Assembly: GCA_963669155.1 (NCBI GenBank)
Contig: OZ022587.1
Coordinates: 1,753,808-1,817,807, forward strand
Direction of reading: 5' to 3'
DNA: 64,000 nt
Origin: Arbacia lixula
Taxonomy: Eukaryota > Echinodermata > Echinoidea > Arbacioida > Arbaciidae
Made by a program: the position numbers and the translations under genes. The notes below the pieces were generated by a model. That model was not told the DNA's origin. It was given only the letters and a program-made list of their open reading frames with translations, and ran no database searches. Shown piece by piece: positions 12,001 to 25,700 of this stretch (its first letter is position 1; each line of letters starts with the position of its first letter).

Positions 12001-15000
12001 TTCTTTGTCATGATGTCATATACACCTTTTTTGTCATGATTTTCCAAAACAGAACAAGGCTCATATCATCTCTTAATCTCAAATTAACAAAAAGCTGAAA
12101 ATATTTAAATCATAGCTTTGCTTTTCAAATTGGCACATTAATCAGTTATTGGCTTTGAAATGTATGTTTTTGAACTCTTGTAATGTTCATTCTGTTCAAC
12201 AGTTAAAGTATCTTTAATTGCCTGTTTTTGGCATTTGCCTTGTGCAGAAACATGCACTTTGGATGGCTTTTTCACTTGTTTAGTGCACAATTTATGCATA
12301 ATGCCCACTAATACTGGAAAACATGACTTGTCATCTTAAATCCTCTTTATCAACTAAGTAGCGGTTCAAATTGTATGATATGAACCCAAACGACTGGAAA
12401 TAACATTGCAATCATTAGAGACGGGGGCCATAATATCTTGTGTTCTTGGCCTATTTTGTATTCCTTCAACGCGAAGGCTGCCTTAGTTGGAAAACATAAA
12501 AATGAACCGTAATAGAATGGAAACATCCGCTTGATGATGATAATGATGCGCGTTGCAATGCTATATAAAAATAGCAGAAAAGCTTAGGCGTTTTCATTGG
12601 ACATTTTTTTGAGAGAAGCATGTTTGGAGGCAAGGCTGTAACTAATAGTTCGCATGCACACAACCAATGTTGACCCAGCAACATTTTGATATAAGTGACA
12701 TTGTTTTGACCCTAATTAGACTCTGCCTATTACATCAGATCACAATATGTCACTAGAACGGTCATTATGCCCCCCCCCCTCCCCCCATCCCCAGTCTGAT
12801 TACAGTTAGCAGAGGCAAACATGCTCATAGGCATAGATTTAATAATCACTTTACACGAGTTAACATACATGTGATGTTATCACGTGCACGGGTATGGAGA
12901 CATTTTCTTTTACAAAATGTTACTTAATTAAGACGTTTGCTGGCTAAACCTACAAGGTGTTAAAAAGAAAACTTATTACTCTTGATTTTTTTTTTAAATG
13001 TCTTTCAAGTATTCTTGTAATCCTACCTTAAAAAAGCAAGTTTGTTATCAGTTATTATTATTATCTTAATGATTCTTTGAATAACTAATTTTAAAAGAAT
13101 TACCAAATTTTGACCAATATAATTGTAGTTAATGATTAATGCCTATTGTACATCACAAAATCAATCCACAGGGTCGTACCGGCCAATTCGCTAATGGGTT
13201 TATGAGTCTTGAACAACTATGAAAAAATTATTTTTGGAAATGTGCCCCAAAGTTTTTGGTTTCCTTTTGAAGCCCGCACCTTCCACATACATTGGCTAAT
13301 AACCCCCAAAACAAGGTGATAACACCGACTACTGCATACGACACATACCTGCATAGCTCATACAGTACATGGTACATGAATGAACAACGCCACCTCGCGG
13401 CATATTACACCATCACACTCAGAACTAAGACAGTTCTAGCCAGTACTCCGCTATGTGTATTATGGCTTTGTTCCTCAGCATGTTGGCAGTGGGTCAGAGC
13501 GCAACCACCGTTTCATGAATGAGGGGAAATGATATTACGCAAGTATGAACCCGGTATACGCCAATTAGGCATTATTGCGCAAGAAAGAACTTGTTTTAGC
13601 ATACATGGGGCTATAGTAGAACAGTAGGTATTTTCGTGACGGAGTGCATTAGTGTATTTCCAACATACGTATTAGCTGACAAGTTACTGCCTTTGGCTCT
13701 AATAAGTTTGTTATCACCATTACATTTAATTTATTGCAGTTGAGTATTGGACATGTTCACATTTCTGGTGCAGAGAAGTTAAAAGTGAGATTAGCGATGG
13801 GTCCAGGAGGTTCAGTGTTGACATATGAATGTGTACTCGATGAGACCAAACGCGTGCATACATTAGGCTAATTCAAAGTTAAAATGTTGCTTACATGGAC
13901 ATTAATGGGTGAGCCTTGTGGGTTGCTTTCGGACATTTCATGAGTCAATTGGCCATTCTCCATACCATATTATTTAGGAAAGTCGTCCCAAAATGCACCG
14001 CACAGCGACATCCAGATTTTGTTGGCAGTTGTCTCCGCTTCCAGTATCATACACTATTGCACCCGACGAAAAGCGGACATAACCGCAAAATACAGTCATA
14101 TCTGGCTATGCAGTTACCTGGATTTAGCGGCCCCCTGCCTTTAACGGCCACCCCAACTCCTTTGCAGAGAAATTCAGTGTTAAAGACCCTTAATATAGCG
14201 GCAACCTGTTTTACGCGGCACAAATTTTGACCGTTTATACCGTGTACAAATATAGCTGCGCAGTGCATCATGTGACGGCTTTCCTTCCATGTAGTAAGAA
14301 GAATTAACCACGCCGACATTCACCTCTGTTCCGTAGTGCCGGCCCGGCCAGATATATCAGTATCCAGAATAACTCCAACAAACTCCTCTTTGAACGTCAC
14401 CGTAGAGGTCCCTGAGTCTCCTTCCGATGATGTGATCCTGCGGTATTACGAGTTCGGGTCTACAGATATCTCGACCATTAGTGCGAGTGCAAGTATCATT
14501 GTTACCCTCACTGGACTGAATGCGTTCACAAAGTACATACTAGAGGCCGTTTCAGTGTGCGAGGGCTTGGAAAGCAGCGTACAACAAATATCTACTTTTA
14601 CAGGTATGTGGGATGTTAGTTTAAGTGACAGGTATGTTGTTGTAGGTCACTAGGCCTATACCCACAATAACACTCTCATTGGAACGCTAGCTTATACTTG
14701 GTAAAGGAATTTTCCTGATGTCAGCTGACAACATACGTCGAGCGGCAAAGCAAACCGCATCAACGTGAATACAGCTTTGATTATAAGTTACCAAAGAAAA
14801 GAACAGGAATGTAATTGGCATGCCCCCTTCATTATGGCGATAATGAACATTTGATTAATGCAGAATTGCTCAATACACAGGCATTCCCTCAGTCCCATAC
14901 GTAAATAACTCGGTAATGATAGGTGATATGTTGGTACTGAGAGGGTTAACACTCACGAACCTGTCCTGTCACTGTTGATCTTTGTCTCTCCCCCAGCTCT

Positions 15001-18000
15001 GAGCCCGCCTACAAACCTGCGTGTGACATCCGGCACCTACTCCACTCTGGACATCGAGTGGGAGGGTGTCCCGGGCGCACTTGCCTACAAGGCTGCTATC
15101 TCAGACGACAGTTCCACTCTCAGTGCCACGACACACAGCTTCATAAACTTGGACTCTGGCGTCGACTACACTATTACCGTCATCAGCACGCTAGGGGACG
15201 ATGATTCCGTTGATAGCGAAGCAGCGACAATCACCGGAGCGACTGGTAAGTGCCGTATGGACCATAATCGTAATGAACATGAGCGTCAGGTCAGCTTCCT
15301 TGCTGACTAGAGTCAAAGGAGTTCAGCTCCATGCATGTCAACGTATAGATTAAATGACTGTCTTCACTGATTGGAATCGATTGAAGTCAAATGCATTCAG
15401 CTCCCTGTATGTCAACGCATAGATTAAATGACTGACATCACTGATTGGAATCGATTGAAGTCAAATGCATTCAGCTCCATGTATGTCAACGCATAGATTA
15501 AATGACTGACATCACTGATTGGAATCGATTGAAGTCAAATGCATTCAGCTCCATGTATGTCAACGCATAGATTAAATGACTGACATCACTGATTGGAATC
15601 GATTGAAGTCAAATGCATTCAGCTCCATGTATGTCAACGCATAGATTAAATATTACTGACATTACTGATTGGAATCGATTGTAGTCAAATGCATTTAGCT
15701 CCATGCATGTCAACGCATAGATTAAATCAGTGACATCACTGATTGGAATCGATTGTAGTCAAATGCAGTCAGCCCCATGCATGTGAAGACATAGATTGAA
15801 TTAATTACAACAGTTGATTGGAATCTAATGAAGTGAAATGCAGTCAGCTCCATGCATGTCAAGACACGGATTGAATTAATGACAACAGTTGATTGGAATC
15901 TAATGAAGTCAAATGCAATCAGTCCCATGCATGTCAAGATTCAGATTGAATTAATGACAACAGTTGATTGGAATCTAATGAAGTCAAATGCAGTCAGCCC
16001 CATGCATGTCAAGACACGGATTGAATTAATGGCAACAGTTGATTGGAATCTAATGAAGTCAAATGCAATCAGCCCCATGCATTTCAAGACACAGATTGAA
16101 TTAATGACAACAGCTGATTGGAATCTAATGAAGTCAAATGCAATCAGCCCCATGCATTTCAAGACACAGATTGAATTAATGACAACAGCTGATTGGAATC
16201 TAATGAAGTCAAATGCAGTCAGCCCCATGCATGTCAACGCATGGATCGAAACAATAACGTTACTGACAGGAATCCATTGAAGTCAAATGTATTCAACTCC
16301 GTGCATGTCAACGCATGGATCAAATCACTGCCATCACTGACGGAAATTGATTAAAGAATCTTTAATCTTATACAAAAACATGGTGTACAAGAGGAATTCA
16401 TAAGCTTATTCAGAAGAAATGCAAACTTACATATCGAAAATTCCTCACTTCATAGAGAGTCAGTCGCCGCGAAACATAATACAGATTGCAAAGAAGTAAT
16501 ACTATCGTAATTAATTTCATAACACTGAAGGAAACATGAAGAAGAATTGACAAGTTATCAATTGTGCTCTTGGGTAAAGTTTCGCTAAATAAGTACATGC
16601 GTTATGAAATCATAACTACTAATGTAAAATGGTTGCATCTCTTAATTAATGTGTGGTAGATATTGCATATAACATGCCGTGTAAATTTACACCATCCGAA
16701 ATATGTAACTAATAGTTATGAATCTATTCATCTTAACCCGAGAGCGAAATTAGGAATATTTGACATTGTCGACAAAATGTAAAGAAATGCAAATGCGGGG
16801 TGGGGGCCGAATTCATGTCAGTGATGTTACAGAGGTTATCCACGTTATAAGTGGTCAATTATGTGCAATAGTCAATCAATGTTTAGAAACTGAGAACTTT
16901 CCTGATAAACGTACAACAGCGAGAGTCATCACTGTATTTATTGGTGGCTCACGTCTAATGGAATAATAAACTTTCGTCCAGTCTCTGTTTTGCCTGTATA
17001 TGTACAACAATTTTAAGTTGTATTACTCAGTGAAATATATCATATTCTAGTCAGCTTGGCTTTAGGGCAGAGCATTCTATTCCTTTTGCTCTTGTAAATT
17101 GTGTTCATAAACGTGTAATTTCTGTTGATAACAATGATTTTTTTTTTTCTGGTTGGGGGGGGGGGGGGGGGCATTTCTTGATCTTAGTAAAGCATTTGAT
17201 TTATGGGACCAGAATATTCTTTTAAATAAATATGAACATATATAATCAAATTTAAATAGATATTTTCAGTAGCCACTACGGCAGGTGTAATCACTTAAGT
17301 TTCATGAAATAATCATTGATGTTTAACCGAATTGGGATAGTTATGTATAGTCATTAAGTAATAATTTGTCAAAGAATATTCAGAATTATGTATGAGCTGA
17401 AATCATTTCAGAATCAACCTATTTTACAAATGATATATATCTCAATAATAATCCCATATTTGATGTATAAATGTATAAGGTATTGATGCTTGAAGTTATG
17501 TTTCTGCCACGCATTTAAACAGAATTATCAAACTTCAGAACCGTGCAGTTAGAATTATAGATCATTCGTCATTTCTTGCCCATACGACTGAAATATTTTA
17601 CTCGTTGAAAATCTTCCGTGTTGATGACATGTTAACTTTTCATGCTGCAATATGTATCTTTTTTCCGCAACAATCTTTTACCGAGACCCCTCCAAGATTT
17701 ATTTATCTTAAACTCGTGTATTCATTACCATGATGCACGCAATGTTGTCAATTGTCACTTGCCAAAATTCCGAACCTCTCTCGGTCGCCATTTGGGTAAA
17801 ATGTAGCTTTCAGAAAAACGTATATTTTGGGGTCTTTGAGGTCACACATTTCCTTTAGCCAACTATCAATATTGCTAGAGTTTTCGTTTTTGAAATTAGA
17901 GGAGCTATCTTCAGTCATTTTCACAATATTGTGGTCAATCCGTTGGCAAAAGGGCGTATCTGTAGTTACATCCCTTGAACGGCAGTTTATGCCGATGTTT

Positions 18001-21000
18001 TTTTGGTTTGTTTTGTTTGTTTGATGTTTACACAATTTTCTTTCGTGCCTCCAAATGGGCTAGCCTATTTTTTCAAAGCAAAAGTCCACTCTCAGCTGTT
18101 ATTCAAACCTGGCTGATCAATGTATTGCTCTGCACATATGTACACTCACACAAAGGGCAAGATAACGATTTCTCAAATTGCTTGCACTTATTCAGAAAAT
18201 ATGATTCCCTGGAAGTTGAGCTGCTGAGCCATTTTACAAAAGTAATATTTCAAATGATATCAATTAACATTAGACCACTGCATCAAAATTAAGTGGCGAT
18301 ATTCTAAGAACTCTGCATAGACAACTTGTATCTTTAACTTCAATATTGCTTCAAGAAACTGTAGAGATCTAGAGGTCTACTTGTAGTCTTAAAGTTAAGA
18401 CTAATCGATACCTACAAGGACCCAGGACTAAGACTAATCAAACAAAAGAGCCTAAGTGAGTTCTAACTCTAATGACTCTTACTCTTAGATAACAATCTCG
18501 TCAACTCAATTGTGAGACCATTTAAATCCAACTATATGCTCTTCTCCGACAACTAGCATAACTCAGTGATGTTCTCTAATGAAGATGTTAAATGAGTAAA
18601 TTGGTAATGAAAAATATGCTGTCGATGTCAACAATATTTTTTTCTGAACTATTTGTTTAGAAAAACAATGATAGCCAGCAGTGCATTGACCTTCCTGCAC
18701 CCTGAGTAAGGTCCAGACAGAGCTCGACAAGGCTTACGTTAGTGTCAAGACATGTTGGAACAGACGTGCATCGTGGTCATTGGGCTTACATTAACGTGCA
18801 CAATCTTTTAAATCTTTTACAGTACATGGGACTGAGGAACAAAGAGCGTGCGATCTATATACTTTAAAAATATAATGTCTGAAATTCACACTTTATTACC
18901 AGCACATAGTAATTTACATACCATCTGCCTACCTTGACAAACATTCATTTGATAACTACGCAAATACTCAACAAGTCAGTGCTTTACCTTTCTATGGTCG
19001 CGAAGAAATGTTTTCGTCTCCACCGGTATATTTGCAGATACGCCCTTTGGCATGAAGAGAGGAGGAATTTATCTCTAGATACACATTTTTGACAAGTAAA
19101 GAATGGAGATTTTCTCGTGTATCCCTAGATATATCATTTTGCCATATAGAGAACAACGCGGCAATTGTAAGATTTTCTTAGCAATGGGACGTAGGCCTAC
19201 CGAGATAAAAGTTATTCTACTACTGGTAAAAACAAAATATTTGGAAAAGAAAGAAATATTCAAAAATAATCTTTGAAGGATAAATAAAACCCTAAAACAA
19301 ACTCCATCATCATCATCCAATCCGGTGGCTACTACAACAAAAACAAATGCCCAAAGTTTCAAGTCGTCTATCTCCATTTTATCTTCAATAGCGCAGAGCT
19401 CAGTAAATCCTTTTAGCATATAAACGGCCGCTGTTTTGGAACAAACGTACAAAAGGACCTATTATTTTTAACTTACTTTCGTTCAATGTAAATTCGCAAT
19501 AGTGAAATATTTTTTAACGTAAATGTAAAATTTTTTCATTCCAGAAATACATTTTTAACAATATTTAATTTAAATGCCTAAATTTTCATTGAGCACTTCG
19601 GAATTGTATGTAATGTTTTTGTTGTAATTTTGTTCTAGTTCTCTGTTTGTTATTGTCTACCGTCACAGATTTCAACAATTTAGTGTCGGCCCAGTACATG
19701 GTTATTTCTTCCTGGCTGCTACCCTCTCATGCAATATTGTTTGTCTGTGTTTTGTATAGTTATGTTCTATTCATGTTCATGTGTCTATTTATTCTTTTGC
19801 ATTGAGTGAAATAAAGTTGAATTGAATTGGATAAAAAAGACCATGTACATTAATTAAATCAATTAAAGAACTTCCGTACATTATCAAAATAAACTCCGTA
19901 CATGTATTCGGTACATTCACAATAGACCCCTGTGGAATCGTTTTACTTTCTCATACGCTATCGTACAATGCCGGGCTGAGTTCTGTGTTTTCGTCGAGGC
20001 CATTTTTATGTTTAATGGGATTTTTGGGGTTAAACTTGCATCAAAGGCACTCGAAGTGTTTATTACATATGGCTGAAACCGTCCCTGAAAATTTCATAAA
20101 TTGTTTGATTCCCTCTGCCATCTTGCAGGCTCCATTCCTAGTGGGACCTTGATTGTAACGGATATTACATCGATATCGGCCACTGTACGGTGGGGGGCAT
20201 ACGATGGGGTTAATCTGTATATCATCTCGGATGTTGATGGTTACATCGGTGCTGAGTCAACAACTGACTTGAAAGCTGAAGTCAATATAATCCTTGGCGG
20301 AACTGTGATCAATATTACCCTCAAAGACACTGCACAAACATTACTGTCATATAAAACATTCAGAAGTGGTGAGTATGTGTTTGCTTTAATTGCATTTTCA
20401 ACCTGTTTGTACTCCTAATATTAGGACCAGACCAGGCCAGAGCGCCCTTAACAAACTGTCAGTCAAATTAAGTCGTTATTTGGGGGTAATGTGGAGGCTA
20501 TCCCTTTGAAAATTGTTTATGTGGAGTGGCGTGGGCAGGGTTGTTTCTTACAAGGAGCATGTGGACATTGGAATGGATATTGAGAGAGATAATCGTAGAA
20601 ACTCTGATCGTGGCACATTGGACAAGTGAAGTCTGGCTCACTGAAGAGGTTCATCTGATTGGCGTGTAATCATGGAAAACGTTTTTTTTTTTTACACAAT
20701 TACGAAAATTCACTTTTTTTTTAAGCTTTCGCTTGCTAGGCTGCAAGCTTCGTCAGACCGTCGTAGCTGTAGGAGCTGTCGTAGCTGGCGCTGTTGCTGA
20801 TGCAGCACGACGGAGAATGGGATCGTATGTCTAGGATAATGCGAGCATCTAGAACAGGAAGCCATTGCCACGGCCCCAGATGACATCAAATCTAGACTCT
20901 GGAAGCGCTATGTAGATGACATTCTTGCCATTGTGGACAAGAACAGCATGGACAGATTACCTTTGCATCTGAACCAAGTCGACGATACTGGCAGCATCAA

Positions 21001-22735
21001 ATTCACACACAAAGTCGAAAAGCAAAACTTCATCCCCTTCCTAGACACCAGAATTTGCGAACAACCCGATGGCATAACCAAACTTGTCGTCTACAGGAAA
21101 GCTACCCTCACTGGACAGTACCTCAATTTCAAGTCTCACCACCCTCTCCACCAAAGGTTGGGTGTTATCCGTGCTCTTATGCATAGAGCGAAATCCATCA
21201 CCACCAAGGAATGCGACCTTATTGCTGAGGAAGAAAAACACATTCGGACTTCTCTCAGCAGATGTGGTTATCCAGACTGGGCTGTTAAAAAGACAGACAA
21301 CACTCGACCCAAACAGCAACCTTACAAGATTGTCAACGACCTTCGTCAATCCATGAAAGTCATGGTCACAATTCCCTATGTTAAAGGGACTTCGGAAGCT
21401 TTGCAGAGAGTTTACTGCAAGTACAACCTATCCATTGCTATGAGAACTCACACTAAGCTGCGTGCCCTTCTAGTACACCCCAAGGACAAGTGGAGAGATG
21501 AGGACTGTACCGGCGTGGTTTACAAAATCCCTTGCAACGACTGCATCAGTTGCTACATTGTCGAAACAGACAGGAAATTCTGAACGAGAAAAAGTGAACA
21601 TCAAGGAGAAGCAGAGAGTGTAGGTTCAGCACCTTTCACAAGAACAAGGAAGAAACTGGCTTCTACTCAACCGAAAAAAGTTTGCCACCAGTGACCATTG
21701 CATCAATTGGAAGGAAAGTACTATACTTGCTCGCGACAAAAACAAGTCTACCAGATGGATTGGGGAAGCTATCCACATTCGAGCGAAACACAATCCCCCT
21801 ATGAACAGAGACTTAGGACAATACGCATTTATCCTGGACGTACGATCCCATTCTCCGTCGTACTGCATCAGCAACAGCGCCAGCTACGACAGCTACTACA
21901 GCTACGACGGTCTGACGTAGCTTGCAGCCTAGCAAGCGAAAGCTTACCAAAAAACAGGTATGTGTTCGCGATTGTGTAAAAAGAACGTTTTCTCATGCAG
22001 TCTGGCCCCTAGGTTGTTGGTTATTTTAAATTTACGATATTTAATACAAGGGCCTGGCTTTATTAAACTACTATAAATCTGGATTTGTTCTTCTGCTCAC
22101 CTGGCTGAGAAAAAGAGGAGCATGAAACGGTGACTAGTATCATGAATACTACAACTCATTCTGTACATTGGATTAGAAATGAAGAGTTGCCTGTAATACG
22201 GATGTTTTAGTTCTCTCAATGTCAGATAGTTTTTTTTCTTCTATATCCTATAGTATGATACTACGGTAGCTGAGCAATTAGGCATTAGGTTTCGGACAAT
22301 CCGTCCAAGATCTAATCAAAATGTAGCAATGAATATAATTGTGCTGAAACTCAATTCCAAGTTTTACAATTGTTGGGGACGTTCGTTTACATTATTTCCT
22401 TCCATATTCCATGTTTTGCTTTCGTTTTAGCCTGCATAAGAGCTACACTATCTACGTTTTGTTCTAAATTATTTATGATATCTATCTAATTGCAGCTCCT
22501 GATGCCCCGACGGATATCGCTGTGAATAGCATTGGGGTCCATGAAGCCAACATAACCTGGACTGCCCCTACAACCCCCCACGATGCGTATGAGGTGTACG
22601 TCACAGATGTTGCCACCGGTGAACGCACACTAACAAGTACGGGGCATCATATAGGGGAAAAAGTTGTCCCATAATGCAACACTCAGCTGTTGGACAAAGT
22701 ATATACAAAGTCTGTGTGTGTGCGCGCGTGTGTTT

Positions 22736-22768
<33 letters not shown>

Positions 22769-25700
22769 ATTGTGTGTGCAAGTTTCATAACCTCAATTCG
22801 CAAACATGACGGTGGCAGAAAGTACGGAGTGTTTAACTGATTGTGACAGTCCTCTCACGCACATTACCGTCGTGATTTGGAAGCGCTTGCACTTTGGCAA
22901 ATCTGAAAGTGAGAGATCGAGACGGTCGTCTGTGCTAATGCTCTCGATATTTGGTATTTACGTAGGACGCATACCTCTGTGTGATATTAATGCTTCTAGT
23001 AATCTCGATTTCCAGTTTGTCGTCATGCAGGCGCACACAGAAATGAACAGTACACGCTTTGTATATAATTATACACTTAGCGTCGTTTTTTTACAGATCG
23101 GTCAATATCTCACTTTAAAACTATTGTCTTCCTGGACGTGACAAAGATGATCTATGGTCCGCGCATGCGCAGATTTACACATCTCTTGTATAACTGTCCT
23201 CCTCGCCTCCCGTTCTCAAAAGCACTTTGCAACTTTCACATCATGAAAATAATGTTTACTTTTTCACTTTGAAAACTCGTTCGTACAGATACCATTGAAG
23301 AGCAAGAGTATATTGTCACTGGGCTGGTTCCACTTAGCAACTTCACGTTTGAAGTTGGGACTGTCTTATACGCTGGTGATCTGTTCCCACTGCAGAGAAG
23401 CATCCAGATGGACAACCCTATTGTACAGGCCGAGACACGTACGTACACACTGCGTGGTCAGACAACAAATACATACGGAGTAGGACCAGATGGAGGAAGT
23501 TCCTACGACTTGTTTCCCCTAGTGCTGTCAAACGGTCATATTTGTTGGTATTTTTTTAGGACTTTTTTAATAACATTATTATCAAGATGAGAGTTTGGTT
23601 ATTGATTCCTAAGACTTTTTAGGTCAAATCTCGTTTATAATCGTAAGAGTTTATGTATATTATTTCTTTTTATACAACGGTGCGACTAGTGGCCTATATT
23701 TGGCTACAGCAAATAATTCTGCCGCTTTAATCCATGAGGGCAACTCTCATGACTTTATTCATTCCTTGAGGCAAAGCAAATGGTAGAACCAATCCCTATG
23801 TGATTTTGTTGTTCACACTGAGATCAGAGTACCTGTGTGTACAAGGAACAATACTAGTCCGAACCCCTTTTTTTTATTAGGTGCTCTATCTACCAATGAA
23901 ATAGTGGTGGTATCGAGTGATACCGACTCCATCCAGTTTGCAGTGGGTTGTACGTTGGCCAGCGTTAGAGTGGAGCCAGCTTTCTTCACTAGCTTTGGCC
24001 TTGACCTTGTGAGGTATATCGTTACCTTCACGGGGCTGATGTCAGGGACTGAACATATCCTGACAGCTGAATGCAATAGTGGTGACGAGCCGTCTCTTGC
24101 TGCTTTCACATGTAGGTACAATCAGTATGTATGAGCGAGGTGTGTACATTAAACTCAGAGTTGTGTCTGAGTGTGTGACTGGGGCTATTACATGTACTAT
24201 TTATAATATCCTCTTGCTTTAATTGTAATAAATCAATGTCCCCTTTCATCAATAAGCATCCGCAAATTATTATGGGAGGTTCGAAGAAAGGAAAAGAGTG
24301 AGGATTTTAAAGATACAGTTTAGGATTAAGAGATAAATAAACTAATGATTGGGATAGAATTTAGGATAAGTGATAGAATTTTAAACAGTTTTGGGTGTTC
24401 AACTTTTAACGGAAGATTCGCAGCTTGTACTAGGGGTATAAACCTAGGGATGAGGGGGGGGGGTACAAAGACACACAACTACGTGAAAATAAACAAATAG
24501 AGTGATTCTAATCTTATGGAATCAGAAGTAAAATACAGAGGCAGTGAAAATGAAATAAACTTTGGCGAAACTTAGAAAGTCGAAAGTTAGATTTTGTCAA
24601 TTTAAATCGGATGAAAACAACACAAAGGCGAAGGTATATCTATTTTATCACGGTGCATGGCTATCAAGTTCCTCTAGTCTGCTTACAACAACCTTTACTT
24701 AATACTTGATACCTGTATTTGAATCATGAACAAATTCAATCTGTAAAGTTTTGACTGAGTAAAAATTGGCCGACAGATCTTTTTCGCAATATCTGCATTT
24801 CTGTAATTGCTGTAATAACTGTAATTGCTGTATGATAATTGTGTAAAAATAATTTTGGTACAAAATATGATCTTTCCCGTTGCGATCAAATATCCATATA
24901 TAAATAAAGATATTTTGATGAAACAGCATTTTACTCACAAATACTATTTGACACGAAAATGATTCTCCGTGAGCTTTGCAAACCAAATGCGCACATTGGC
25001 AATAAATATGTGTTATTATGAGCACTGACTGCTCATCAACAATGCATTGAAGCTTCGTGTAGATTGAATATCTCGCAGCAAGATAAATATTTCTTGTCTA
25101 GATTTTGGGTGTAGTTAAGGAATGCTGGGTACAATCTAAGAATACCAATAACCCAGATTTGAGTGATTTGTCACTTGATTCCTTTTGTTAGAATAGGGCA
25201 GTATAGATCACGATTTGTTTCTGACGCACAGTGAGTTTATATCAACATTTTGTTGGAGCTTGTATATATTGATTGCTGTTTTGTTCTGGGATAGCTCCGC
25301 TGCCGCCGGAAAACATTATTGTGACAACGGACTACACGTCTGCAAACATATCCTGGACACCCAGCCTGGGAGATAATGTGACATACGATGTGTGGGCGAC
25401 TAGCGAGGCTTGCGGAGGAATCACCGTATTTCCCTGCCCCGCCTGCTATCTAGATGAGTCATCCACTATCGCTCTTCTTCTATTGAGGATTGCGACAACC
25501 TACACTTTCCATGTAGTAGCAATTGCCGGTGACAAGAGGAGCAAGGAGACTACGATTGTGGCATCTACTGGTAAGTAAGATCCTGCCAATCATTGGTCAT
25601 ACTCTGGATTGGCTTGAATTGAGGATCACAACAACCTACACATTCTATTGCACTTTCGATCGCCGGTAACAAATACGAGCAGAGAGGAGACCACTATTGT

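Noticed and set aside
14085..14235. Pogo/Tigger-type transposon end
   Set aside because: Only short suggestive strings; no terminal inverted repeat pair or transposase could be established.
15852..16280. Long open frames in both directions at 15.7-16.3 kb
   Set aside because: They are read-through of the 74-bp array; the frame repeats with the unit, there are no splice sites of note and no domain.
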